Shown here piece by piece: positions 58,699-64,000 of a stretch of DNA of 64,000 nucleotides (within the stretch, counting starts at the first letter, position 1; each line of letters starts with the position of its first letter). A model generated the notes under the pieces. The model was not told the DNA's origin. It saw only the letters and a list, made by a program, of their open reading frames with translations, and ran no database searches. Location of the stretch: positions 32,232-96,231 of the forward strand of contig JAESRX010000063.1 of the NCBI GenBank assembly GCA_016764435.1. Direction: 5' to 3'. The stretch is from Flavobacteriaceae bacterium (GTDB lineage Bacteria; Bacteroidota; Bacteroidia; Flavobacteriales; Flavobacteriaceae). Both the position numbers and the translations under genes were made by a program.

Positions 58699-59631
58699 AT
58701 GAAAAAAATAGTACTCTTGGCATGTGTATTTAGTGTCCTTCTATGTAGAGGGCAGGAATTTAATATGCCATTATTAAGCCAGTATATGGCAGAAAACCCC
58801 TATGTAATATCTCCCACCTTTGCGGGGATAGGTCCTTATTTTCAGTTGCGAGTAAGTGGACTGGAACAATGGGTAGGAGTGAGTAATGCACCAGGGACGC
58901 AATCCGTATCTTTGGATGGACGTTTTGGAGATGTAGATGGCGTAGGAATACTCCTATTTAATGATGAAAATGGAAATACAAGACAGTATGGAGGGCTTTT
59001 AAGTTACGCCCATCATTTAACATTAAACGATTATAGAAATCAGTTTTTGTCCTTTGGAATTTCATATCGTTTTACACAGTTTAAAATAGATGTTTCTAAA
59101 TTTAACGGGGATGATCCTTCTGTATATGGAGATAAATCTACGTTTAATTCAAATTTTGATGTGGGTGTTTTATACCGTTTCGAATCCTTTTATTTTAGTT
59201 TGAATGCCTCGAATATATTAGATAAAAGTGCCAGAGCATTTGCGGACAGCGAGCCTGTAAAACTTAGAAATTATTCTATTTATACGGGATTCAAGTTTTT
59301 AGAGAATCCATACCATCAGTTAGAAGTTTCCTTATTTGGACGCTATTTTGAAAGTGATGGACGTTCGAGTACCGATGTCAATGTAAAATACAGAAAAATA
59401 AAAGGAGATGACTATGTTTGGGCTGGAGCCAGTGTTAGATTGCTCAACGATTTAGGGTTTAAACCTGCGAGTTTTACGCCGATGATAGGTTTTAAGCGTG
59501 ATAACTTTTATGTTTCTTATGGATTTGAAATTACCTTAGGAGATATCATCCAATACAACGTAGGGACTCATTTAATCACCTTAGGAGTTGATTTCTTATA
59601 CAATCCTAGTAGTAGGAAATGTACGCAGTAG
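58699..59631 (+). CDS. sprF: SprF: PorP/SprF-family T9SS membrane protein (operon B)
   Basis: A 310-aa paralogue of the operon A SprF with identical length. Signal peptide to LLCRGQ, then EFNMPLLSQYMAENPYVISPTFAG and AHHLTLNDYRNQFLSFGISYRF, with the same short RKCT tail. Differences cluster in the second half (loops around FKFLENPYHQLEV and YRKIKGDDYVWAG), which may mark the parts that meet a specific cargo. It lies 18 nt after sprB, the same spacing as in operon A, and ends the operon. The convergent hflX gene follows. Confidence 0.9.
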   Translation: MKKIVLLACVFSVLLCRGQEFNMPLLSQYMAENPYVISPTFAGIGPYFQLRVSGLEQWVGVSNAPGTQSVSLDGRFGDVDGVGILLFNDENGNTRQYGGLLSYAHHLTLNDYRNQFLSFGISYRFTQFKIDVSKFNGDDPSVYGDKSTFNSNFDVGVLYRFESFYFSLNASNILDKSARAFADSEPVKLRNYSIYTGFKFLENPYHQLEVSLFGRYFESDGRSSTDVNVKYRKIKGDDYVWAGASVRLLNDLGFKPASFTPMIGFKRDNFYVSYGFEITLGDIIQYNVGTHLITLGVDFLYNPSSRKCTQ

Positions 59632-59736
59632 TAGTCCTGAAAACAGCTGTTAATTACTTCTTGTTACTTATTGCTGATTCCCTCGTTTTAAGGAGGGAAA
59701 CGCAGTCTGTCTTATATTATAAAAGAGATCATTGGT

Positions 59737-60957
59737 CTAATTACTCTCACCTAAATCATCGTATTCCTGATACAAAAAGTCATTGTAAGGGAAACGAGAG
59801 ATGTGAATATCTTTAACAGCATCAAAAACCTTTTCTTTAAAAGCTTCCAAGTTGTCTTTATTCAAGGCAGAGATAAAAATACAATTATCATCTAAGCTAT
59901 TCATCCATGTTTTTTCCCATTCTTCCAAGGTAAAATGTGCTTTGGTTTTCTTAGTTTCCAAATCAGTTTCGTCGATGGTTTCGTGGGTATAGGCATCAAT
60001 TTTATTAAACACTACAATCGTTGGTTTGTCAGCACTTTTAATGTCGGCTAAAATTCCATTAACGGAATCCATATGGTCCTCAAACGAATGATGAGAGATA
60101 TCTACAACATGTAATAATAAATCGGCTTCTCTAACTTCATCTAAGGTAGATTTAAACGATTCTACCAGCTGCGTAGGTAATTTTCTAATAAATCCAACGG
60201 TATCCGTAAGTAAGAAAGGGATGTTTTTAATAACTACTTTTCTAACGGTAGTATCCAAGGTCGCAAATAATTTATTTTCTGCAAATACCTGACTTTTACT
60301 GACCACATTCATTAAGGTTGATTTCCCTACGTTGGTATATCCAACTAAAGCGACACGCACCATTTTTCCACGGTTTTTTCGTTGCACAGACATTTGACGG
60401 TCTATCACCAGTAGTTTTTTTCTAAGTAAGGTTATTTTGTCTCTAATAATACGCCTGTCAGTTTCAATTTCGGTCTCCCCTGGTCCACGCATTCCTATTC
60501 CCCCTTTTTGTTTGTCCAAGTGGGTCCAAAGTCGGGTTAAACGTGGTAATAAATATTGACATTGCGCCAGTTCTACCTGCGTTCTTGCGTACGAAGTTTG
60601 GGCACGTGCCGCAAAAATATCCAGAATCAAATGAGTACGGTCTAATATTTTACAGTCTAGTATTTTTTCTATATTTCTAAGTTGCCCTGGAGTTAGCTCA
60701 TCATCAAAAATAGCCGTTTCTATCCCGCGCTCCGTCATGTAAGTTAATACTTCCTCCAGTTTTCCTTGACCTATAAAGGTTTTTGGATTCGGTTTTTCCA
60801 TTTTTTGAGTAAAGCGTTTTACAGCCTTACCTCCAGCGGTTAAGGTTAAAAACTCTAATTCGTCTAGGTATTCATTGACTTGTTCTTCGCTTTGCTTCTG
60901 TGTAATTACACCTATTAAGATGGCTTTTTCCGAGCTAACTATTTTTGGATCTATCAT
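59737..60957 (-). CDS. hflX: GTPase HflX
   Basis: HflX is a ribosome-associated GTPase that splits or rescues stalled 70S ribosomes under stress. The 406-aa length is typical (the track start at 60972 is a TTG inside the promoter; the ATG at 60957, MIDPKIVSSEKA, is used). The N-terminal HflX domain (QSEEQVNEYLDELEFL, then the glycine-rich KGGIGMRGPGETEIETDRR) precedes the GTPase domain with G1 GYTNVGKSTLMN, G3 DTVGFI and G4 NKID. The C-terminal ending is short. The ATG lies only 4 nt downstream of a TACCTTTG promoter element, so the mRNA may be nearly leaderless. It is convergent with the spr operon B and divergent from the nuclease gene. Confidence 0.95.
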   Translation of the reverse strand: MIDPKIVSSEKAILIGVITQKQSEEQVNEYLDELEFLTLTAGGKAVKRFTQKMEKPNPKTFIGQGKLEEVLTYMTERGIETAIFDDELTPGQLRNIEKILDCKILDRTHLILDIFAARAQTSYARTQVELAQCQYLLPRLTRLWTHLDKQKGGIGMRGPGETEIETDRRIIRDKITLLRKKLLVIDRQMSVQRKNRGKMVRVALVGYTNVGKSTLMNVVSKSQVFAENKLFATLDTTVRKVVIKNIPFLLTDTVGFIRKLPTQLVESFKSTLDEVREADLLLHVVDISHHSFEDHMDSVNGILADIKSADKPTIVVFNKIDAYTHETIDETDLETKKTKAHFTLEEWEKTWMNSLDDNCIFISALNKDNLEAFKEKVFDAVKDIHISRFPYNDFLYQEYDDLGESN

Positions 60958-60961
60958 GGGG

Positions 60962-60969
60962 CAAAGGTA
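60962..60969 (-). promoter_or_regulatory. Bacteroidetes -7 promoter element of hflX
   Basis: TACCTTTG on the minus strand is a perfect TAnnTTTG match. It ends 4 nt before the hflX ATG, so any start point set by it falls at or next to the start codon. Confidence 0.6.
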
Positions 60970-61008
60970 CAAATTGTGTTGATTAATAGGATTAATAAAA
61001 GAATTTAA

Positions 61009-61016
61009 TACATTCG
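61009..61016 (+). promoter_or_regulatory. Bacteroidetes -7 promoter element of the endonuclease/exonuclease/phosphatase gene
   Basis: TACATTCG, one mismatch to TAnnTTTG and identical to the TPR gene's -7 element, lies 18 nt upstream of the ATG at 61035. No -33 box was seen at the right distance. Confidence 0.45.
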
Positions 61017-61034
61017 CTCTTTAAGCCAACTAAC

Positions 61035-62006
61035 ATGTCGATGATATTCTCTAAAAAAAAGAAGAAAAAACCCGTAACCATTGGGTTCTATAACCTAGAA
61101 AACTTGTTTGATACTACGGATGATAAAAATACATTTGATGATGATTTTACGCCTGCAGGGAAAAAACAATGGAATTATAGACGTTATCAGAAAAAAATAC
61201 AAAAGTTAAGCAGTGTCATTTCCCAAATTGGTACAGAGAAATCTAAATTACCTCCGCTGTTAATAGGCGTGGTTGAGGTGGAAAATAAAGCCGTATTGTC
61301 GGATTTAGTACATCATAAAAATTTAGCCGATTTTCACTACGGATATGCGCATTACGATTCTCCAGATGAACGTGGGATAGATGTAGCATTGCTCTATCAA
61401 AAAAAGGAATTTGAGTTATTGGAGTCAAAAACCTATCCGCTATTATTAAGCAGACCTAATGGGGAACGTGATTATACTAGGGATGTCCTGTATGTAAAAG
61501 GGCGTTTAAAAGGGGAGTTAATGTATGTTTTAGTCAATCACTGGCCATCTCGAAGATCGGGAGAGGATACTTCTGAAGAAAATAGGCTAAAAGCGGCAAC
61601 ATTAGTGGGGTCTATTGTGGATAGTATTCAATTAGAAGATCCATCGGCCTATATTATGATTATGGGGGATTTTAATGATGATCCGACCAATAAAAGTATC
61701 AAAGAAACCTTATTATCTAATACTAGTTTGTACAATCCAATGGAAAGTCTATTAGAAAAAGGAAAGGGGACACTGACACATAAAAGAACGTGGCATCTAT
61801 TTGATCAAATAATTTTCACCAAAAACTTTATGGTAAAACAGGGTACTGGTTTTTCATTCCGATATGCGGATGTATTTAATAAGAAATTTGTAAAAGTATT
61901 TAAAGGTAAATACAGAGGGAGTCCTTTCAGAACCTATGTAGGAAAATGGTATAAAGGAGGGTTTAGTGATCATTTCCCTGTGTATATCTATTTAAATAAA
62001 GGTTAA
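61035..62006 (+). CDS. Endonuclease/exonuclease/phosphatase family protein
   Basis: A 323-aa protein of the EEP fold, which hydrolyses phosphodiester or phosphate-ester bonds with a divalent metal. The conserved blocks are IGFYNLENLFD (metal ligand Asn), VVEVENK (Glu ligand), NHWPSRRSG, IMGDFNDDP (Asp/Asn) and SDHFPVYIYL (catalytic Asp-His). The start region is a Lys-rich string (KKKKKK) with no signal peptide, so it is probably cytoplasmic. The true substrate (nucleic acid, lipid head group or other phosphodiester) is not defined by sequence. It is divergent from hflX and convergent with the CNNM gene, with a terminator that overlaps that gene's 3' end. Confidence 0.88.
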   Translation: MSMIFSKKKKKKPVTIGFYNLENLFDTTDDKNTFDDDFTPAGKKQWNYRRYQKKIQKLSSVISQIGTEKSKLPPLLIGVVEVENKAVLSDLVHHKNLADFHYGYAHYDSPDERGIDVALLYQKKEFELLESKTYPLLLSRPNGERDYTRDVLYVKGRLKGELMYVLVNHWPSRRSGEDTSEENRLKAATLVGSIVDSIQLEDPSAYIMIMGDFNDDPTNKSIKETLLSNTSLYNPMESLLEKGKGTLTHKRTWHLFDQIIFTKNFMVKQGTGFSFRYADVFNKKFVKVFKGKYRGSPFRTYVGKWYKGGFSDHFPVYIYLNKG

Positions 62007-62046
62007 AGTCAGCTTTAATCGGTTTTTAAAAAAGCAAAAATAGAAG

Positions 62047-62078
62047 TCTCCTAGATATTAATCTGGGAGATTTTTTTT
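62047..62078 (+). terminator. Terminator of the EEP-family gene, overlapping the CNNM stop codon
   Basis: TCTCCTAGAT pairs with ATCTGGGAGA around a 4-nt ATTA loop (10 bp, one T-G wobble) and is followed by eight T on the plus strand. The CNNM gene's stop (62058-62060) lies inside the hairpin. Confidence 0.85.
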
Positions 62079-63149
62079 GTCATCAATGATAATTCCCATT
62101 TTTTTAGCCCTGGATTTCCAACCTTCTCTTGCTAAGAGTTGTAAATCTGCATGGCTATCACTTTCATCCATGATTTCCAGTCCTAAAAGAGTTTCTATAA
62201 TGTCCTCTTGACTTACTAAACCACTGACTGACCCATACTCATCAACAACTAATGCTACGTGCTCACGTTGTTTGATTAAAGTGTCAAATAAGGCAGGAAT
62301 AGTTAAGTTTCTTTCCGTGACAAAAATTTCTCTTCGAATCGATTTTAAAGGTTGCTCTCCTTTTTTATTAATAATGGCTTGGTATAAATTGTCTTTTAAG
62401 AAATAGCCGGTGATATTATCTGTATGTTCTTTAAAAATAGGGATTCGCGAATATTTTAAGGAGGGGTTTGCATCAAAAAAATCTTGAATGCTCATGTCTT
62501 CATTTGCTATTTGCATCACCGTTCTAGGCGTCATAATACTCTTCACTTTGACGTCCTTAAAATTGATTAGGTTTTTGATAATAATGCTTTCGGATTCTAA
62601 AAAAACACCTTCCTCAGTGGCTATTTCTGCCATGGCACTAAAATCTTCCCGAGACAAAGCACTACCATGCCCTGATTTTCCAATTAATTTAGTGGTTAAT
62701 TGCAATACCCATAATATTCCCGTCCATTTTAACACGAATACCATGGCGGTAAGTGTTTTTGCGGTAAAGCTTGCGAGTTGTTTCCAGTAGGTAGCACCAA
62801 TAGTTTTAGGGATGATTTCTGAAACAATTAAAATTAAAAGGGTCATAATAGCAGATACAATTCCCACAATATTTACGCCTAAAATATCAATATCATAGTC
62901 CAACGATTCTGCATGTACTCCCACTAAAATAGCACCAACGGTATGCGCTAAGGTATTTAAAGTTAAAATAGCGATAATGGGCTTGTCAATATCATTTCTT
63001 AAAGCATCCAATGTTTTCGCATAGCCAATTCCTTCTTTCTTTTTTATATTGATAAATGTAGGATTGATACTCAAAAGTACGGCTTCCAATATAGAGCATA
63101 CAAATGAAATGAAAATAGAAATTGAAGCAATGAGTAATAATGTAGTCAT
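62058..63149 (-). CDS. CNNM/CBS-domain membrane protein (hemolysin-like)
   Basis: A 363-aa integral membrane protein with an N-terminal CNNM (DUF21) domain of about three to four membrane segments (TLLLIASISIFISFVCSILE, VGAILVGVH, IMTLLILIVSEIIPKTIGA). It is followed by a CBS pair (MTPRTVMQIANEDMSIQDFF and ALVVDEYGSVSGLVSQEDIIETLLG). Homologues are implicated in divalent cation (magnesium or cobalt) handling and are often annotated as hemolysins. The larger C-terminal CorC/HlyC domain seen in many homologues is absent, so this is a short version. The start ATG is at 63149. Cation transport is a family-level inference. Confidence 0.88.
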   Translation of the reverse strand: MTTLLLIASISIFISFVCSILEAVLLSINPTFINIKKKEGIGYAKTLDALRNDIDKPIIAILTLNTLAHTVGAILVGVHAESLDYDIDILGVNIVGIVSAIMTLLILIVSEIIPKTIGATYWKQLASFTAKTLTAMVFVLKWTGILWVLQLTTKLIGKSGHGSALSREDFSAMAEIATEEGVFLESESIIIKNLINFKDVKVKSIMTPRTVMQIANEDMSIQDFFDANPSLKYSRIPIFKEHTDNITGYFLKDNLYQAIINKKGEQPLKSIRREIFVTERNLTIPALFDTLIKQREHVALVVDEYGSVSGLVSQEDIIETLLGLEIMDESDSHADLQLLAREGWKSRAKKMGIIIDDKKNLPD

Positions 63150-63184
63150 GAAAAATGAATGTGTTTTTGAATGTGGAAGGTACG

Positions 63185-63218
63185 AAAAAATCGCCTAGAA
63201 ATAGTTTCCTAGGCGATT
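63185..63218 (-). terminator. Terminator of the DUF3078 gene
   Basis: On the minus strand the stem AATCGCCTAG / CTAGGCGATT (10 bp, 10-nt loop) is followed by TTTTTTCG. It lies 26 nt past the DUF3078 stop and separates this gene from the downstream CNNM gene. Confidence 0.85.
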
Positions 63219-63243
63219 CTGTATTGTTTTGTTAGATGGTTTT

Positions 63244-64000
63244 TTAGAATCCGTAATTTACGCCGATTCCAAATACTTCTCTGGTTTGAAACCCTCGGTG
63301 AGCGTTATCGTCATAGACTGTTTGAAAGGTTAAATTTGCAGATAAATACTTGTTAATGGTCATGACCAAATTCATAGTGTAGTCCAAGTCTACATTTTTA
63401 GCCTCCTCTAAATAATTGGTGTATAAGGAGAGTATGTTTTCCATAGAAACATTCTCCATCAAATTTAATTTATAGTATCCAGAGGCGTTAAAACCTAACT
63501 CATATCTGATACTCTTTCCTGGGTCTACGCCAAAATATTTATCATCCATAATACCATTGATAGTTCTTAATTTTTTATCAATAAAAGTGATTTTAGAGGT
63601 CAATGGAGCCAAGTTGAATTTTAAATTATCACTCTTTTTCCAAAGCATACCAGGACCAAAAGTAAGATATCCAGGAGATAATAAGTTAGTGTATTCATCT
63701 CTGATTTCTTTTCCAAAGCTGTCTTTACTGTATTTATACCCTTTAGAAAATTGAGTTTTTAAATTTAAAAAAGCGGAGTAGTACCAGTTACCGGAGGCTT
63801 TTTTACCGTATAATGAATTAAATTCAAACCGGTCATCTGTTTTCTTTTCAAATTCGGAATTGGCTGTTTTTGTCAGTCCGTAAGAAGCAATAATTTTGTT
63901 ATCCCAAGTTACATTTTCTTTGCTGTAATTAAAGTCGTAATTAATACCTAAAGTAGCGGATATGTTATTTTCTCCACCGGTGGTCCAATTAGAAAATGAA
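63244..64000 (-). CDS. DUF3078 family outer-membrane-like protein, C-terminal part (truncated by window edge)
   Basis: The ORF track begins this protein at an internal Met (63648), but the same frame stays open on the minus strand to the window edge, so 63244-64000 is the C-terminal 251 residues of a longer gene. The visible sequence includes NWTTGGENNISASATLG, a hallmark of DUF3078, followed by alternating beta strands (KIIASYGLTKT, SAFLNLKTQFSKGY) and a final strand VFGIGVNYGF that closes a barrel. Function is unknown; the family is probably outer-membrane and widespread in Bacteroidetes. It ends in a hairpin terminator. Confidence 0.85.
   Translation of the reverse strand, partial: SFSNWTTGGENNISATLGINYDFNYSKENVTWDNKIIASYGLTKTANSEFEKKTDDRFEFNSLYGKKASGNWYYSAFLNLKTQFSKGYKYSKDSFGKEIRDEYTNLLSPGYLTFGPGMLWKKSDNLKFNLAPLTSKITFIDKKLRTINGIMDDKYFGVDPGKSIRYELGFNASGYYKLNLMENVSMENILSLYTNYLEEAKNVDLDYTMNLVMTINKYLSANLTFQTVYDDNAHRGFQTREVFGIGVNYGF

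Larger units (their letters stand above)
39342..59631 (+). repeat. Tandem duplication unit B (sprCDBF cassette)
   Basis: The 20.3-kb counterpart of 18192-38539. The sprC starts are offset by 21150 bp. The intergenic gaps in A and B are 8/6 nt (sprC-sprD), 39/31 nt (sprD-sprB) and 18/18 nt (sprB-sprF). Confidence 0.9.

Noticed and set aside
18192-59631. The tandem spr operons as an assembly duplicate
   Set aside because: The two copies differ throughout at nucleotide and protein level, and their flanks differ, so this is a genuine, old duplication.
59678-59699. TTCCCTC...GAGGGAA hairpin between sprF B and hflX
   Set aside because: The stem is 7 bp but no T-run follows on either strand; may be a weak bidirectional terminator but not supported.

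Overview
The window is low-GC, gene-dense DNA from a gliding-type marine Bacteroidetes bacterium, most likely of the family Flavobacteriaceae. This rests on the DUF4286-rsmA and serS/ribF neighbourhoods, TAnnTTTG-type promoters in place of sigma70 boxes, T9SS C-terminal sorting domains, PorP/SprF proteins and SprB-type giant adhesins. No RNA gene, CRISPR array, insertion sequence or prophage was recognised.

Layout. 1-6.4 kb is a minus-strand housekeeping block: a partial gene at the edge (possibly mgtE), rsmA, a DUF4286 gene, a TPR protein, a decayed small ORF in the 500-bp gap, serS, a small lipoprotein and ribF. 6.5-11.0 kb on the plus strand holds a secreted reprolysin-like metalloprotease with a T9SS type A sorting domain and a fibronectin-type lipoprotein. 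11.2-15.5 kb encodes a TonB-dependent receptor and an SGNH/GDSL lipoprotein, closed by a perfect 16-bp terminator stem. 15.6-17.5 kb is the detached atpDC pair of the F1 ATPase.

18.2-59.6 kb is the striking part. Two consecutive, diverged copies of a four-gene operon match the Flavobacterium johnsoniae gliding operon sprC-sprD-sprB-sprF. Each copy has an Ig-like secreted protein with a type B sorting domain (SprC-like, about 995 aa), a PorP/SprF barrel with coiled coil and three SPOR-like repeats (SprD-like, about 700 aa), a giant SprB-like adhesin (4738 and 4744 aa) and a 310-aa SprF. Together they occupy about 41 kb, two thirds of the window. The order cargo-porter-cargo-porter suggests that each PorP/SprF protein serves the cargo encoded just before it. 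The T9SS core and gliding motor (gld/spr) genes are not in the window and must lie elsewhere.

59.7-64 kb returns to housekeeping genes: hflX (minus), an endonuclease/exonuclease/phosphatase-family protein (plus), a CNNM/CBS-domain membrane protein (minus) and the C-terminal part of a DUF3078 outer-membrane protein that runs off the right edge. The ORF track gives this last gene only from an internal Met.

Several ORF-track starts are TTG codons a few residues upstream of better ATG starts. They were corrected here for the small lipoprotein, the GDSL lipoprotein, the first SprB and HflX. The TonB-receptor start was moved to an internal ATG that gives a proper signal peptide.
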